Shown: positions 46,014 through 57,475 of the stretch, piece after piece | Layout: the number at the start of each line of letters is the position of its first letter | Position numbering within the stretch: position 1 is the stretch's first letter | Assembly (NCBI RefSeq): GCF_018614955.1 | Contig: NZ_JAGGNV010000019.1 | Span: 59,885-123,884, forward strand | DNA length: 64,000 bases | Source of the DNA: Variovorax paradoxus | GTDB taxonomy: Bacteria > Pseudomonadota > Gammaproteobacteria > Burkholderiales > Burkholderiaceae_C | Direction of reading: 5' to 3' | The notes under the pieces: model-generated | What the model saw: the letters and a program-made list of their open reading frames with translations, nothing else | Databases searched by the model: none | Told to the model about the DNA's origin: nothing | Program-made: the position numbers and the translations under genes

Positions 46014-46409
46014 ATGAGCATGAGTGATCCCATTGCCGACCTGCTGACGCGTATCCGTAACGCGCAGATGGTGGCGAAGCCCACCGTGTCGGTCCCGTCT
46101 TCCAAGGTGAAGATCGCGATCGCACAGGTGCTGAAGGACGAGGGCTACATCGACGGCTTCCAGGTCAAGACCGAAGCCGGCAAGACCGAACTCGAAATCG
46201 CACTGAAGTACTACGCTGGCCGCCCGGTCATCGAGCGCATCGAGCGCGTGAGCCGTCCCGGCCTGCGCGTCTACAAGGCCAGTGCCGCCATTCCGCAAGT
46301 CCAGAACGGCCTCGGCGTCGCCATCGTCACGACCCCCAAGGGCGTGATGACCGACCGCAAGGCGCGCGCTACCGGTGTCGGTGGCGAAGTGCTGTGCTAC
46401 GTCGCCTAA
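46014..46409 (+). CDS. rpsH: 30S ribosomal protein S8
   Basis: 131 residues: [20 protein letters not shown] at the start and a [21 protein letters not shown]-terminus. S8 binds 16S rRNA early in assembly and in E. coli also represses the spc operon by binding its mRNA; whether that applies here is unknown. AGGAG lies before the ATG. Confidence 0.98.
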   Translation: MSMSDPIADLLTRIRNAQMVAKPTVSVPSSKVKIAIAQVLKDEGYIDGFQVKTEAGKTELEIALKYYAGRPVIERIERVSRPGLRVYKASAAIPQVQNGLGVAIVTTPKGVMTDRKARATGVGGEVLCYVA

Positions 46410-46433
46410 ACGAGACATCGAGGAGAAACTGAA

Positions 46434-46967
46434 ATGTCCCGAGTAGGAAAAATGCCGGTCGCCATCCCCCAAGGCGTGGATGTGTCGATCAAGGAAGACC
46501 AGATCAGCGTCAAGGGCACGGGCGGCACGCTCAACCTGGCGTTGAACGCGCTGGTCAACGTCGTCAACAAGGACGGCAAGCTGAGCTTCGAACCCGCCAA
46601 CGAATCGCGTGAAGCCAACGCGATGAGCGGCACGGTTCGCCAACTGGTGAACAACATGGTGGTCGGTGTGACCAAGGGCTTCGAGAAGAAGCTGAGCCTG
46701 CTCGGCGTGGGCTACAAGGCCCAGGCGCAAGGCGCCAAGCTGAACCTTCAGGTCGGTTACTCGCACCCGGTCAACATCGACATGCCGCAAGGCATCACGG
46801 TGGCGACGGCGACGCCGACCGAAATTGTGATCAAGGGAGCCGACCGCCAACGCGTCGGCCAAGTGGCCGCTGAGATCCGCGCGATTCGTCCGCCCGAGCC
46901 CTACAAGGGCAAGGGCATCCGCTATGCGGACGAGAAGATCGTGATCAAAGAGACCAAGAAGAAGTAA
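46434..46967 (+). CDS. rplF: 50S ribosomal protein L6
   Basis: 177 residues: [20 protein letters not shown] at the start and [20 protein letters not shown] near the end, the L6 signature. L6 binds helix 97 of 23S rRNA near the factor-binding site. It follows rpsH by 24 bp with a clear GAGGAG ribosome-binding site. Confidence 0.98.
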   Translation: MSRVGKMPVAIPQGVDVSIKEDQISVKGTGGTLNLALNALVNVVNKDGKLSFEPANESREANAMSGTVRQLVNNMVVGVTKGFEKKLSLLGVGYKAQAQGAKLNLQVGYSHPVNIDMPQGITVATATPTEIVIKGADRQRVGQVAAEIRAIRPPEPYKGKGIRYADEKIVIKETKKK

Positions 46968-46978
46968 GGGGCAGCAAA

Positions 46979-47347
46979 ATGATGTTGACCAAAAAAGCAC
47001 AGCGTCTTCGCCGTTCGCGCCAGACCCGCATCCGCATTGCGACGCAAGGCGTGGCGCGCCTGACGGTGAACCGCACCAATCTGCACATCTACGCCACCGT
47101 CATCTCCGACGACGGCACCAAGGTGATCGCCACCGCATCGACGGCCGAAGCCGAAGTGCGCACCTCGCTGGGTGGTTCCGGCAAGGGCGGCAACGCCGCT
47201 GCGGCCACCGTGGTCGGCAAGCGCATCGCTGAAAGGGCGAAGGCCGCCGGCATCGAGAAGGTCGCTTTCGATCGCGCAGGTTTCGCCTACCACGGCCGCG
47301 TCAAGGCGCTGGCCGATGCGGCCCGCGAAGCCGGCCTGCAGTTCTAA
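46979..47347 (+). CDS. rplR: 50S ribosomal protein L18
   Basis: 122 residues, basic N-terminus ([16 protein letters not shown]) and the conserved [20 protein letters not shown] end. L18 brings 5S rRNA to the large subunit. Two adjacent ATG codons (46979 and 46982) make the exact start ambiguous by one residue. Confidence 0.97.
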   Translation: MMLTKKAQRLRRSRQTRIRIATQGVARLTVNRTNLHIYATVISDDGTKVIATASTAEAEVRTSLGGSGKGGNAAAATVVGKRIAERAKAAGIEKVAFDRAGFAYHGRVKALADAAREAGLQF

Positions 47348-47365
47348 CCGGACACGAGATTCAAA

Positions 47366-47884
47366 ATGGCAAAGATTCAGGCAAGAACGCAGAGCGAAGG
47401 CCCCGAAGACGGTCTGCGCGAGAAGATGATCGCGATCAACCGCGTCACCAAGGTGGTGAAGGGCGGTCGTATCCTCGGTTTCGCAGCACTCACCGTGGTG
47501 GGTGACGGCGACGGCCGCGTCGGCATGGGCAAGGGCAAGTCGAAGGAAGTGCCGGCCGCCGTGCAGAAGGCGATGGAAGAAGCGCGCCGCAACCTCGCGA
47601 AGATCTCGATCAAGAACGGCACGCTGCATCACCGCGTGACGGGCCATTGGGGCGCTGCCTCGGTGGTCATGATCCCGGCCCCGAAGGGTACCGGCATCAT
47701 CGCCGGCGGCCCGATGCGCGCCGTGTTCGAAGTGATGGGCATCACCGACATCGTGGCCAAGAGCCATGGTTCCTCGAACCCCTACAACATGGTCCGCGCC
47801 ACGCTGGACGGCCTGAAGAATTCGACGACGGCGTCCGAAGTCGCTGCCAAGCGCGGCCTGACCGTCGAACAACTCTTCGCCTGA
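47366..47884 (+). CDS. rpsE: 30S ribosomal protein S5
   Basis: 172 residues with the N-terminal double-stranded-RNA-binding fold ([40 protein letters not shown]) and the [18 protein letters not shown] segment. S5 helps decoding accuracy and mRNA unwinding at the entry tunnel. Confidence 0.98.
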   Translation: MAKIQARTQSEGPEDGLREKMIAINRVTKVVKGGRILGFAALTVVGDGDGRVGMGKGKSKEVPAAVQKAMEEARRNLAKISIKNGTLHHRVTGHWGAASVVMIPAPKGTGIIAGGPMRAVFEVMGITDIVAKSHGSSNPYNMVRATLDGLKNSTTASEVAAKRGLTVEQLFA

Positions 47885-47898
47885 ACGGGAGCATCGAC

Positions 47899-48084
47899 AT
47901 GACGACGCAACAACAAACCCTCAAGGTGCAATTGGTCAAGAGCCCGATCGGCACCAAGGAATCGCATCGCGCCACCGTGCGTGGCCTCGGCCTGCGCAAG
48001 CTCAACAGCGTGAGCGAGCTGCAGGATACGCCCGCGGTGCGCGGCATGATCAACAAGATCAGTTATCTGGTCAAAGTGCTCTAA
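47899..48084 (+). CDS. rpmD: 50S ribosomal protein L30
   Basis: 61 residues: [20 protein letters not shown] and [21 protein letters not shown]30 is a small, non-essential large-subunit protein. It lies between rpsE (14 bp) and rplO (24 bp). Confidence 0.97.
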   Translation: MTTQQQTLKVQLVKSPIGTKESHRATVRGLGLRKLNSVSELQDTPAVRGMINKISYLVKVL

Positions 48085-48108
48085 ACAGAGTCGCTTAGAG
48101 AGACGTAT

Positions 48109-48540
48109 ATGGAACTCAATGGCATCAAGCCGGCTGACGGCTCCAAGCACGCCAAGCGCCGTGTCGGCCGCGGTATCGGCTCCGGCCTGGGCAAGACCGC
48201 GGGTCGCGGTCACAAGGGTCAGAAGTCGCGTGCGGGCGGTTTCCACAAGGTCGGCTTCGAAGGCGGCCAGATGCCGCTGCAGCGCCGCCTGCCCAAGCGC
48301 GGCTTCAAGTCGCAGCTGCTCAAGTACAACGCCGAAGTGACGCTGACCTCCCTCGAGAAGCTCGGCCTGGCCGAAGTCGACGTGCTGGCGCTCAAGCAAG
48401 CCGGCCTGGTCGGTCAGATCGCCAAGGTCGTGAAGGTCGTGAAGACCGGCGAACTCACCAAGGCCGTCAAGCTGACGGGCATCGGTGCGAGCGCCGGCGC
48501 CAAGGCTGCGATCGAAGCAGCCGGCGGCAGCGTGGCCTGA
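48109..48540 (+). CDS. rplO: 50S ribosomal protein L15
   Basis: 143 residues with the glycine-rich basic N-terminus [20 protein letters not shown] and [18 protein letters not shown]15 is a late-assembly protein of the 50S subunit. It precedes secY by 20 bp. Confidence 0.98.
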   Translation: MELNGIKPADGSKHAKRRVGRGIGSGLGKTAGRGHKGQKSRAGGFHKVGFEGGQMPLQRRLPKRGFKSQLLKYNAEVTLTSLEKLGLAEVDVLALKQAGLVGQIAKVVKVVKTGELTKAVKLTGIGASAGAKAAIEAAGGSVA

Positions 48541-48560
48541 TCGGACTGAAAGAAGTCTTC

Positions 48561-49871
<1,311 letters not shown>

Positions 49872-49880
49872 GCGATTGAG

Positions 49881-50099
49881 ATGTCGAAGGACGATGTCAT
49901 CCAGATGCAGGGTGAGGTTCAAGAGAACCTGCCGAACGCAACCTTCCGGGTGAAGCTGGAAAATGGACACGTCGTCTTTGGACATATTTCCGGAAAGATG
50001 CGGATGCACTACATCCGCATCCTTCCAGGTGACAAGGTCACCGTCGAGTTGACGCCCTATGACTTGAGCCGGGCGCGCATTGTGTTTCGGGCGAAATGA
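49881..50099 (+). CDS. infA: translation initiation factor IF-1
   Basis: 72 residues, a single S1-like OB fold: [20 protein letters not shown], then [20 protein letters not shown] and [22 protein letters not shown]-1 occupies the A site during initiation. It follows secY by 9 bp. Confidence 0.98.
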   Translation: MSKDDVIQMQGEVQENLPNATFRVKLENGHVVFGHISGKMRMHYIRILPGDKVTVELTPYDLSRARIVFRAK

Positions 50100-50133
50100 G
50101 TCGCCGGGTTGGACAGAGTTTTAGGAGAATGAA

Positions 50134-50247
50134 ATGAGAGTTTCGGCTTCGGTCAAAACCATTTGCCGTAATTGCAAGATCATCCGCCGCAAGGGTGTGG
50201 TGCGCGTGATCTGTACCGACCCGCGCCACAAGCAGCGCCAGGGTTGA
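50134..50247 (+). CDS. rpmJ: 50S ribosomal protein L36, zinc-binding form
   Basis: A 37-residue protein, [20 protein letters not shown] followed by [17 protein letters not shown]. The zinc ligands C-x2-C, C and H are all present, so this is the C+ form. It has a strong TTAGGAGAA ribosome-binding site at about 50121 and lies between infA and rpsM. Confidence 0.97.
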   Translation: MRVSASVKTICRNCKIIRRKGVVRVICTDPRHKQRQG

Positions 50248-50271
50248 TTGAAAGAGTATTAGAGGACGCAC

Positions 50272-50637
50272 ATGGCACGTATTGCTGGCATCAACATTCC
50301 GCCGCACAAGCACGCTGAAATCGGCCTGACCGCCATCTTCGGCATCGGTCGCACCCGCGCCCGCAAGATCTGCGAAGCGAGCGGCATCGAGTATTCGAAG
50401 AAGATCAAGGATCTGACCGACGCCGATCTCGAGAAGATCCGCGACCAGATCGCGCTCTTCACCATCGAAGGTGACCTGCGTCGCGAAACGACGATGAACA
50501 TCAAGCGCTTGATGGACATCGGCTGCTACCGCGGCTTCCGTCACCGTCGCGGCCTGCCGATGCGCGGCCAGCGCACGCGCACAAACGCCCGCACCCGCAA
50601 GGGTCCGCGCAAGGCCGCGCAGTCCCTGAAGAAATAA
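50272..50637 (+). CDS. rpsM: 30S ribosomal protein S13
   Basis: 121 residues: [20 protein letters not shown], then a helix-hairpin-helix region and a basic C-terminal tail ([20 protein letters not shown]). S13 touches P-site tRNA and forms bridges to the large subunit. It opens the alpha-operon part, 24 bp after rpmJ. Confidence 0.98.
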   Translation: MARIAGINIPPHKHAEIGLTAIFGIGRTRARKICEASGIEYSKKIKDLTDADLEKIRDQIALFTIEGDLRRETTMNIKRLMDIGCYRGFRHRRGLPMRGQRTRTNARTRKGPRKAAQSLKK

Positions 50638-50649
50638 GGATAGATCAGC

Positions 50650-51054
50650 ATGGCTAAAGCTCCTGCCAACAACGCAGCGCAACGCGTTCGCAAGAAGGTC
50701 CGCAAGAACGTGGCGGACGGCGTCGCGCACGTGCACGCCTCGTTCAACAACACGATCATCACGATCACCGATCGCCAGGGCAACGCTCTGTCGTGGGCGT
50801 CGTCGGGTGGCCAGGGCTTCAAGGGCTCGCGCAAGTCGACGCCGTTCGCTGCGCAGGTCGCTTCGGAAGTCGCCGGCCGCGCTGCGGTGGAACAAGGCAT
50901 CAAGAACCTCGACGTCGAGATCAAGGGCCCGGGCCCGGGACGCGAATCGTCGGTGCGCGCACTCGCCGCGCTCGGCATCCGCATCAACTCGATCGCCGAT
51001 GTGACGCCGGTTCCGCACAACGGCTGCCGCCCGCAAAAGCGCCGTCGCATTTAA
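50650..51054 (+). CDS. rpsK: 30S ribosomal protein S11
   Basis: 134 residues: [40 protein letters not shown] and the conserved end [21 protein letters not shown]11 lies on the 30S platform near the mRNA exit. A terminator-like hairpin follows its stop. Confidence 0.98.
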   Translation: MAKAPANNAAQRVRKKVRKNVADGVAHVHASFNNTIITITDRQGNALSWASSGGQGFKGSRKSTPFAAQVASEVAGRAAVEQGIKNLDVEIKGPGPGRESSVRALAALGIRINSIADVTPVPHNGCRPQKRRRI

Positions 51055-51068
51055 GGCGTTGGCGCCCG

Positions 51069-51107
51069 GCGCAGTCAGCTTTCGAGCCGGCTGCGCGTTT
51101 TGTTTTT
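51069..51107 (+). terminator. terminator-like hairpin between rpsK and rpsD
   Basis: GCGCAG pairs with CTGCGC around an imperfect inner stem (GCT/AGC) and a TTCG tetraloop (51069-51096), followed by GTTTTGTTTTT. It has the form of a Rho-independent terminator but lies inside the alpha operon, 81 bp before rpsD, so it probably acts as a partial terminator or RNA processing/stability element. Confidence 0.6.
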
Positions 51108-51187
51108 CAACAAGCCCACCGCCATCGGCACGCCGCTGATGGCTCCCGCAGACAGCCTCTGCGGCAGATGACACAAAGGAAGATCAA

Positions 51188-51811
51188 GTGGCACGCTACC
51201 TCGGCCCCAAGGCCAAACTTTCCCGCCGCGAAGGCACCGACCTGTTCCTGAAGAGCGCCCGCCGTTCGATCCAGGACAAGGCCAAGTTCGACTCCAAGCC
51301 CGGCCAGCATGGCCGCACCTCGGGCCAGCGCACCTCCGATTTCGGCCTGCAGCTGCGCGAGAAGCAGAAGGTCAAGCGCATGTACGGCGTGCTCGAGAAG
51401 CAGTTCCGCCGCTACTTCGAGGAAGCCGATCGCCGCCGTGGCAACACCGGCGCCAACCTGCTGTTCATCCTCGAATCGCGCCTGGACAACGTGGTCTACC
51501 GCATGGGCTTCGGCTCCACGCGCGCCGAAGCGCGCCAGCTGGTTTCGCACAAGGCGATCACGGTGAACGGCCAGTCGGTCAACATCCCGTCGTACCTGGT
51601 CAAGACCGGCGACGTGATTGCCGTGCGCGACAAGTCGAAGAAGCAGACCCGCATCGCCGAAGCGCTGCAACTCGCCCAGCAGGTCGGCATCCCGGCCTGG
51701 GTCGAAGTGAATGCCGACAAGGGCGAAGGCACCTTCAAGAAGGTGCCCGATCGCGACGAATTCGCGGCCGACATCAACGAATCGCTGATCGTCGAACTGT
51801 ATTCGCGGTAA
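51188..51811 (+). CDS. rpsD: 30S ribosomal protein S4
   Basis: 207 residues starting at GTG after AAGGAAGATC. It has an S4 RNA-binding domain ([40 protein letters not shown]). S4 is a primary 16S rRNA-binding protein and in E. coli the translational repressor of the alpha operon. The flanking hairpins on both sides of this gene are notable. Confidence 0.98.
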   Translation: MARYLGPKAKLSRREGTDLFLKSARRSIQDKAKFDSKPGQHGRTSGQRTSDFGLQLREKQKVKRMYGVLEKQFRRYFEEADRRRGNTGANLLFILESRLDNVVYRMGFGSTRAEARQLVSHKAITVNGQSVNIPSYLVKTGDVIAVRDKSKKQTRIAEALQLAQQVGIPAWVEVNADKGEGTFKKVPDRDEFAADINESLIVELYSR

Positions 51812-51824
51812 AAGGCGAAAACGT

Positions 51825-51859
51825 GCCGCCAACTGGCGGCCCGGGCTTTGATTTTTTGT
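51825..51859 (+). terminator. terminator-like hairpin after rpsD
   Basis: GCCGCC-AACT-GGCGGC (51825-51840) followed by a T-rich run (TTTGATTTTTTGTT to 51859). It looks like an intrinsic terminator 13 bp after the rpsD stop and upstream of rpoA; read-through or a second promoter must feed rpoA. Confidence 0.6.
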
Positions 51860-51860
51860 T

Positions 51861-51885
51861 CCCTGCCGCGGGCACCGCGGCAGGG
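51861..51885. repeat. 25-bp near-perfect stem-loop before rpoA
   Basis: CCCTGCCGCGG and CCGCGGCAGGG are perfect 11-bp arms around a GCA loop, directly after the T-run of the preceding hairpin and 55 bp before the rpoA start. There is no T-run after it, so it is not a terminator; it could stabilise the 5' end of a processed rpoA message. Confidence 0.6.
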
Positions 51886-51940
51886 CACTTCACCAGCCTT
51901 ACCGGTGTAACGAGCCGGGGGTATTGAGAGGAAGTTCTGC

Positions 51941-52930
51941 ATGCAAACCACCCTGCTGAAACCCAAGACCATCCAGGTCGAGCAACTGGCCGCCAACAAG
52001 GCCAAGGTCACGCTCGAACCCTTCGAGCGCGGCTATGGCCACACGCTCGGCAACGCGCTGCGCCGCGTGCTGCTGTCGTCGATGGTCGGTTACTCCGCCA
52101 CCGAAGTGACGATCGCCGGCGTGCTGCATGAGTACTCGTCGATCGACGGCGTGCAGGAAGACGTCGTCAACATCCTACTGAACCTCAAGGGCGTGGTGTT
52201 CAAGCTCCACAACCGCGACGAAGTCACGCTGAGCCTGCGCAAGGACGGCGAAGGCGCGGTGACCGCGTCGGATATCCAGACGCCGCACGACGTCGAGATC
52301 ATCAACCCCGACCACGTGATCGCCCACCTGTCGCAAGGCGGCAAGCTCGACATGCAGATCAAGGTCGAGAAGGGTCGCGGCTATGTGCCCGGCACGATGC
52401 GCCGCTATGCGGACGAGCCGACCAAGTCGATCGGCCGTATCGTGCTCGACGCCTCGTTCTCGCCGGTCAAGCGCGTGAGCTACACGGTCGAAAGCGCCCG
52501 CGTCGAGCAGCGTACCGACCTTGACAAGCTCCTGGTCGAGATCGAGACCAACGGCGCGATCACCGCCGAAGACGCGGTTCGCGCCTCGGCCAAGATCCTG
52601 GTCGAGCAGCTGGCCGTGTTCGCGCAGCTCGAAGGCGGCGAACTCGCTGCGTTCGATGCACCCGCACCGCGCAGCGCCCAGCAGTTCGATCCGATCCTGC
52701 TGCGTCCGGTTGACGAGCTCGAACTCACGGTGCGTTCGGCCAACTGCCTGAAGGCCGAGAACATCTACTACATCGGTGACCTGATCCAGCGCACCGAGAA
52801 CGAGCTGCTTAAGACCCCGAACCTGGGGCGCAAGTCGCTCAACGAAATCAAGGAAGTGCTCGCCTCGCGCGGCCTGACCTTGGGCATGAAGCTCGAAAGC
52901 TGGCCGCCGGCCGGTCTCGATAAACGTTAA
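51941..52930 (+). CDS. rpoA: RNA polymerase alpha subunit
   Basis: 329 residues: N-terminal dimerisation domain ([20 protein letters not shown]), a linker near residue 235, and the C-terminal DNA- and activator-binding domain ([20 protein letters not shown]). It belongs to the alpha operon between rpsD and rplQ. A terminator-like hairpin follows. Confidence 0.98.
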   Translation: MQTTLLKPKTIQVEQLAANKAKVTLEPFERGYGHTLGNALRRVLLSSMVGYSATEVTIAGVLHEYSSIDGVQEDVVNILLNLKGVVFKLHNRDEVTLSLRKDGEGAVTASDIQTPHDVEIINPDHVIAHLSQGGKLDMQIKVEKGRGYVPGTMRRYADEPTKSIGRIVLDASFSPVKRVSYTVESARVEQRTDLDKLLVEIETNGAITAEDAVRASAKILVEQLAVFAQLEGGELAAFDAPAPRSAQQFDPILLRPVDELELTVRSANCLKAENIYYIGDLIQRTENELLKTPNLGRKSLNEIKEVLASRGLTLGMKLESWPPAGLDKR

Positions 52931-52937
52931 CTGGAAA

Positions 52938-52970
52938 CAAGGCCACCTTCGGCGGCCTTGTACTTTTGTT
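52938..52970 (+). terminator. terminator-like hairpin between rpoA and rplQ
   Basis: CAAGGCC and GGCCTTG (52938-52960) form a 7-bp stem with an inner CC/GG pair and TTC loop, followed by TACTTTTGTTT. It is a moderate intrinsic terminator 8 bp after the rpoA stop and may lower rplQ transcription relative to rpoA. Confidence 0.5.
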
Positions 52971-53028
52971 TGGTGAACACGCAGTACCTGATACGGCTGC
53001 GTGAATTTGAAAAGTAAAGGAAAACACC

Positions 53029-53430
53029 ATGCGTCACGGACACGGACTCCGCAAACTCAACCGCACCAGCTCGCACCGCCTCGCGATGCTGCAGAACATG
53101 ATGAACTCGCTCATCGAGCACGAGGTCATCAAGACCACGGTCCCCAAGGCCAAGGAACTGCGCCGCGTCATCGAGCCGATGATCACCCTGGCCAAGAAGC
53201 CGACGGTCGCCAACAAGCGCCTGGCCTTCGATCGCCTGCGCGATCGCGACAGCGTGGTCAAGCTGTTCGGCGAACTCGGTCCCCGCTACCAGGCACGTCC
53301 AGGCGGCTACACGCGCATCCTGAAAATGGGTTTCCGCGTGGGCGACAACGCGCCGATGGCGCTGGTCGAACTGGTCGATCGTCCTGAAGTGACGGAAGCC
53401 CCTGCTGACGAGCAGGCCGGCGAAGAATAA
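53029..53430 (+). CDS. rplQ: 50S ribosomal protein L17
   Basis: 133 residues: [20 protein letters not shown], then [20 protein letters not shown] and an acidic C-terminal tail (PADEQAGEE). L17 is a large-subunit protein near the exit tunnel. AAAGGAAAA precedes the ATG. It is the last protein gene of the alpha operon. Confidence 0.97.
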   Translation: MRHGHGLRKLNRTSSHRLAMLQNMMNSLIEHEVIKTTVPKAKELRRVIEPMITLAKKPTVANKRLAFDRLRDRDSVVKLFGELGPRYQARPGGYTRILKMGFRVGDNAPMALVELVDRPEVTEAPADEQAGEE

Positions 53431-53448
53431 GCTATAATTCCATCTTGC

Positions 53449-53525
<77 letters not shown>

Positions 53526-53560
53526 AATTTCCGGCAGCCCAAAAGGTTGTTGATGAATTA

Positions 53561-53591
53561 GCAAAACGCCCACTTCGAGTGGGCGTTTTGC
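53561..53591. terminator. strong intrinsic terminator after tRNA-fMet
   Basis: GCAAAACGCCCACT and AGTGGGCGTTTTGC are perfect 14-bp arms around a TCG loop. The A- and T-rich base of the stem makes it work in either direction. It ends the ribosomal/tRNA transcription unit. Confidence 0.85.
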
Positions 53592-53827
53592 TTTCTGGCG
53601 CCTAAAGAAAGACTGCGCGCCATCGATTCTGGGGTCTGTCCCAAGGGCTTTCCTCCTCAATTTACGGCTAGTACCAAGCTGCTCTTTTTCACCGTGAAAC
53701 GAGGCTAAAACGCCTAAGCCGCGTGACAAAGATCACGGATGCATGCGCGTGACATGTGTAACATCTGCCCGATTCGAGAACAGTTGAAGGACGAGAAGTC
53801 TGTGAATTGCGCAAATAAGGGACTTTC
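53592..53827. other. non-coding stretch upstream of the small unknown gene
   Basis: No gene is supportable on either strand. It is less GC-rich than its surroundings and carries a CRP/FNR-like palindrome (listed separately); no clear -35/-10 pair was found. Confidence 0.4.
53722..53737. promoter_or_regulatory. CRP/FNR-family-like palindrome
   Basis: CGTGACAAAGATCACG has perfect 5-bp arms CGTGA/TCACG with a 6-bp spacer, the layout of a CRP-type site (TGTGA-N6-TCACA). It lies about 90 bp upstream of the ATG of the unknown gene at 53828, a reasonable activator position. Which regulator binds is unknown. Confidence 0.45.
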
Positions 53828-54238
53828 ATGATCGACCCTTCGATTTCGCGGGGTCTGGTTGAAAACGCAATGGGTGCTGTCGAGCAGGCGGTCGACTATA
53901 TTTTCAATGACGAACCCGCCGTTCCATTTCACCCGACGACCGATCTTCTTTCTCTCAGTCCGAGCGAGGAAGACCAGATTCGTCGCGGCGAACAGGCGAA
54001 TTACCGTAGCCGTCCGACGACGGCGGCGCTCAGCTTTTGCCTGACCTCGGCCATTTCGCTGCTGGCCATTGCGCATTCATTGATCGATCAGCCCACGGCC
54101 CTGTCGCCGGTCGAGCGGGAACAGCTGTGGAAAAAGCTGGCAGCCGAAACCAAGGTCGCGGGGCGCGCTGCCTATCGCGCGGCGCTCATCCTCTCGGATC
54201 CGGGTGCCAAGACAGCACCCCACGAGGAAGTACTCTGA
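53828..54238 (+). CDS. hypothetical protein
   Basis: A 136-residue protein I do not recognise. It begins MIDPSISRGLVENAMGAVEQ, has an acidic middle (SLSPSEEDQIRRGEQANYRS), one hydrophobic segment (LSFCLTSAISLLAIAHSLID) too polar at its ends for a sure membrane helix, and a helical C-terminus (VEREQLWKKLAAETKVAGRA). AAGGG 8 bp before the ATG is a good ribosome-binding site. It stands alone between the tRNA terminator and the convergent catabolic operon, with a CRP-like site upstream. Confidence 0.6.
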   Translation: MIDPSISRGLVENAMGAVEQAVDYIFNDEPAVPFHPTTDLLSLSPSEEDQIRRGEQANYRSRPTTAALSFCLTSAISLLAIAHSLIDQPTALSPVEREQLWKKLAAETKVAGRAAYRAALILSDPGAKTAPHEEVL

Positions 54239-54269
54239 GGCTGCGGACCGGGCGCGGAAGCCGCCGGAC

Positions 54270-54665
54270 TCAGTCGGGCAGCACCGCCGTGACCTCGATC
54301 TCCACCTTGGCGCGCGACTCCACGAGCGCTGCGACCTGCACGCAAGTCATCGCCGGAAAGTTCCGGCCCATCGTTTCGCGATAGACCGGCCCGAGCTCGC
54401 CCAGGCGCCGGTTGTACTCATCGCGATCGGTCACGTACCAGGTCATGCGCACCATGTGCTCGGGCCCGGCGCCGGCCTCGCGCAGGATGTCGGCGATGTT
54501 GCGCAGGGCCTGGCCTGTCTGCTCGATGAAATCGTCCGAAACGAACTGCTGCTGCGCATTCCAGCCCACCTGGCCGCCGACGAACACCATCGTGCCGCGC
54601 GCGGCAACGCCGTTCGCATAGCCCTTAGGGGGTGCCCAGCCGGGCGGTTGCAAAAGTTTGATCAT
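54270..54665 (-). CDS. Rid (YjgF/YER057c/UK114) family protein lacking the catalytic Arg
   Basis: 131 residues with the Rid fold: YANGVAARGTMVFVGGQVGW, QTGQALRNIADILREAGAGP and the end KVEIEVTAVLPD. In RidA the deaminase Arg105 lies in PARSCVEVA; here the segment is PAMTCVQVA with Met106, so canonical 2-iminoacid deaminase activity is not expected. It is the last gene of the 2-aminobenzoate operon, overlapping the ligase stop by 4 bp. It may process the enamine intermediate by another mechanism or only bind it. Confidence 0.85.
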   Translation of the reverse strand: MIKLLQPPGWAPPKGYANGVAARGTMVFVGGQVGWNAQQQFVSDDFIEQTGQALRNIADILREAGAGPEHMVRMTWYVTDRDEYNRRLGELGPVYRETMGRNFPAMTCVQVAALVESRAKVEIEVTAVLPD

Positions 54666-56278
54666 GGTGTGACTTGCCTCAGTTTGAATCGTTGGAGCTT
54701 GCCGGTCTCGGTGCGAGGCAGCCCCGCGACGAACTCGATCTCCCGTGGGTATTTAAAGGGCGCGATGGTGGCCTTGACGTGGTCCTGCAGTGCCTTGACC
54801 AGCGCCGCGTCGCCGGCGTGGCCGGGCTTGAGCACGCAGAAGGCCTTGACGATCATTCCGCGCTCTGCGTCGGGCTTGCCGATCACGCCGCATTCGGCGA
54901 CCGCCGGATGCTTCAGCAGCGCGTCTTCGACCTCCGGCCCGCCGACGTTGTAGCCCGCGGTGATGATCATGTCGTCGGCGCGCGACTGGTAGAAGAAATA
55001 GCCGTCCTCGTCCTGCACGAAGGCGTCGCCGGGATAGTTCCAGCCTTTCTTCACGTAGTCGGTCTGCCGCGGATCGTCGAGGTAGCGGCATCCGACCGGC
55101 CCGATGAGCGCCAGCTTGCCGACGGTGCCGCGCGGCACCTCGTTGCCCTCGTCGTCCACCACCTTGGCGGTGAAGCCGGGCACGACCTTGCCGACCGCGC
55201 CGCGCCGAACCTGGTCGCCGGCGGCCGAAATGTAGATGTGGAACACCTCGGTGCCGCCGATGCCATCCAGCATCTCGATACCAGTCGCTTCTTTCCACAG
55301 CTGACGGGTCGCGTCGGGCAGGGCCTCGCCCGCGCTCACGCTGATGCGCAGGCTCGGCACGCCGGAAGCCTTGGCGAAGGGCGCCATCTGTCTGTAGAAA
55401 GTAGGCGCCGTGTAGCAGATGGTGGCGCCGACCTCGCGGATGGCCTTGACCATCGTCTCGGGCGTGTAGGGTGCGTCGTGGAAATACACCGAGGCCCCCG
55501 CCCACATCGGGAAGACCAGCAAGCCGCCCAGGCCGAAGGTGAAGGCCAGCGGCGGCGAGCCCAGCACGATGTCGTCGCTGCGGGCCTGCAGCACGTGGCG
55601 CGGCCAGGTCTCGCACATGGCGAGCACGTCGCGGTGCGTGGTCACCGGCGCCTTCGGCTTGCCGGTGGTGCCGGAGGTGAAGGCCAGCAGCGCAATGTCG
55701 TCGGCAGCGGTCGGGCAAGCCTTGAACACGCCACTCTTTGCCGCTGCGCGCGCGCTCAGCGAGTCGGCCGCGTCCGGCCGGTTGAAGGCGACGAGCGTGT
55801 GCAGCACCGGATGCGCCTCTTGCGCAATCCGCAGCTCGTCGAGCAATTTGCCGTCGCAAAGCGCAACCACAGGCCGCGACTTTTCGATGATGTCGCCCAG
55901 CTCCTTGGCGCGCAGCAGCGGCATGGTGGCGACCGCGATCAGCCCGGCCTTGACCACCGCCAGCCAGGCCAGCGCCATGGCGATCGAATTGCCTCCGCGC
56001 AACAGCACGCGGTTGCCGGGAGCGAGGCCCAGATCTTCCGTCAGCACCTGCGCGATGCGGTCGACCTCCGTCGCGGCCTCAGCGTAGCTCAGCGTGCGGG
56101 CCGGCGAGCGCAGCATCGGCTTCTCCGCCAGGCCATGGGACATGGCCTTGTCGAACAAAACCTCCACCAGGTTGAGCTGGTCCGGCAACTGCAACTCGGG
56201 CCGGTCGTAGCGGAACATCGGCAGTTGATCAGCCGGCGGCAGCCGGTCGTGGACGAAGCGATCGACCTGTGCACTCAT
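54662..56278 (-). CDS. 2-aminobenzoate-CoA ligase (benzoate-CoA ligase family)
   Basis: A 538-residue AMP-forming acyl-CoA synthetase: P-loop-like [44 protein letters not shown] and the C-terminal catalytic Lys in [12 protein letters not shown]. The N-terminus ([20 protein letters not shown]) resembles benzoate/2-aminobenzoate-CoA ligases. Operon context with the bifunctional monooxygenase/reductase indicates 2-aminobenzoate as substrate. Start and stop codons overlap those of both neighbours by 4 bp. Confidence 0.85.
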   Translation of the reverse strand: MSAQVDRFVHDRLPPADQLPMFRYDRPELQLPDQLNLVEVLFDKAMSHGLAEKPMLRSPARTLSYAEAATEVDRIAQVLTEDLGLAPGNRVLLRGGNSIAMALAWLAVVKAGLIAVATMPLLRAKELGDIIEKSRPVVALCDGKLLDELRIAQEAHPVLHTLVAFNRPDAADSLSARAAAKSGVFKACPTAADDIALLAFTSGTTGKPKAPVTTHRDVLAMCETWPRHVLQARSDDIVLGSPPLAFTFGLGGLLVFPMWAGASVYFHDAPYTPETMVKAIREVGATICYTAPTFYRQMAPFAKASGVPSLRISVSAGEALPDATRQLWKEATGIEMLDGIGGTEVFHIYISAAGDQVRRGAVGKVVPGFTAKVVDDEGNEVPRGTVGKLALIGPVGCRYLDDPRQTDYVKKGWNYPGDAFVQDEDGYFFYQSRADDMIITAGYNVGGPEVEDALLKHPAVAECGVIGKPDAERGMIVKAFCVLKPGHAGDAALVKALQDHVKATIAPFKYPREIEFVAGLPRTETGKLQRFKLRQVTP

Positions 56279-57471
56279 GTCTGGCTCCGCAGCACGGACT
56301 TGCCGATGATCAGTTGCTGCACCTCCGTGGCACCTTCGTAGATGCGCAGCGAGCGGATGTCGCGGTAGAGGCTCTCCACCTTGGTGCCCACCTTCACGCC
56401 GAGCCCGCCGTGCATCTGCAGCGCCATGTCGATCACGCGGCTTGCGTTTTCGGTCGCGCACATCTTGGCCATGGCCGCCGCGGCCGTGAGGTCGCCGGCG
56501 GCGGGCGCGCCGCGGGCTTCGCTGTCGTCGCGCATCCAGGCGGCGCGGTAGGTGAGCAGCGCCGCGCTGTCGATCAGCGCCGCCATCTCGCCGAGCTTCG
56601 CCTGCGTGAGCTGGAAATCGGCCAGCATCTGGCCGAACATGCGCCGGTGACTCGCGTGGTGGACCGCTTCGACAAGCGCGCGCCGCGCCATGCCGAGCGC
56701 AGCGCCGGCGACCGAGGCGCGAAAGATGTCGAGCGTGCGCATCGCGAGCTTGAAGCCCCCATGCAGCTCGCCGAGCTGGGCCTCACGCGGCACCGTGCAG
56801 CCGTCGAAGCGCAGCGTGGCCAGCGGATGCGGCGCCATCACTTCGATGTGTGCCGAGGTGTCGAGTCCGGCCGTGTTCGCATCGACGACGAAGGCCGTGA
56901 TGCCGCGCGAGCCGGCGTTGGGATCGGTTTTTGCGAACACGCAGTAGAAGTCGGCGATGCCGCCATTGCTGATCCAGGTCTTCTCGCCGGTGAGCCGCCA
57001 GCCGTCCGAGGTGGAGACGGCCTGCATCGCCATCGCACCGACGTCCGAGCCCGCATCCGGTTCGCTGAGCGCAAAGGCCGCGATCTTGTCGCCGCCCGCC
57101 ACGGCGCCGAGGTAGTTGCTCTGCTGCGATGCGCTGCCGGCCAGCGTGATGGCGCCGCTGCCGAGGCCCTGCATCGCAAAGGCGAAATCGGCCAGCGGCG
57201 AATGGAAGGCCAGCGTCTCGCGCAGCAGCACCAGCGCGCGCGAATCGAGGCGTTCCAGCGCGCCGCCCGAAGAAGCCGGCACGCAATAGCGCAGCCAGCC
57301 GCCCTGGCCGAGCCGCTTCACCCAGTCGCGGCACGCGGCGCGGTCGTCGCGCTCGTCCACCGACTGGGCGGCGGCCCAGGGCAGCAGCTCGCGCGCCAGC
57401 GCCCGGTGCGCATCGTCGAAGAAGGGCAGCGCCAGGTGCGCCGTGGAAGGAGGTACGGGCGAGGAAGCCAT
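56275..57471 (-). CDS. acyl-CoA dehydrogenase
   Basis: A 398-residue FAD enzyme: the substrate/FAD loop [68 protein letters not shown] and the region of the catalytic Glu in [20 protein letters not shown]. It would oxidise an alicyclic acyl-CoA after ring reduction. The ATG at 57471 gives the standard N-terminus, 4 bp after the hydratase stop. Confidence 0.87.
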   Translation of the reverse strand: MASSPVPPSTAHLALPFFDDAHRALARELLPWAAAQSVDERDDRAACRDWVKRLGQGGWLRYCVPASSGGALERLDSRALVLLRETLAFHSPLADFAFAMQGLGSGAITLAGSASQQSNYLGAVAGGDKIAAFALSEPDAGSDVGAMAMQAVSTSDGWRLTGEKTWISNGGIADFYCVFAKTDPNAGSRGITAFVVDANTAGLDTSAHIEVMAPHPLATLRFDGCTVPREAQLGELHGGFKLAMRTLDIFRASVAGAALGMARRALVEAVHHASHRRMFGQMLADFQLTQAKLGEMAALIDSAALLTYRAAWMRDDSEARGAPAAGDLTAAAAMAKMCATENASRVIDMALQMHGGLGVKVGTKVESLYRDIRSLRIYEGATEVQQLIIGKSVLRSQT

Positions 57472-57475
57472 TGCG

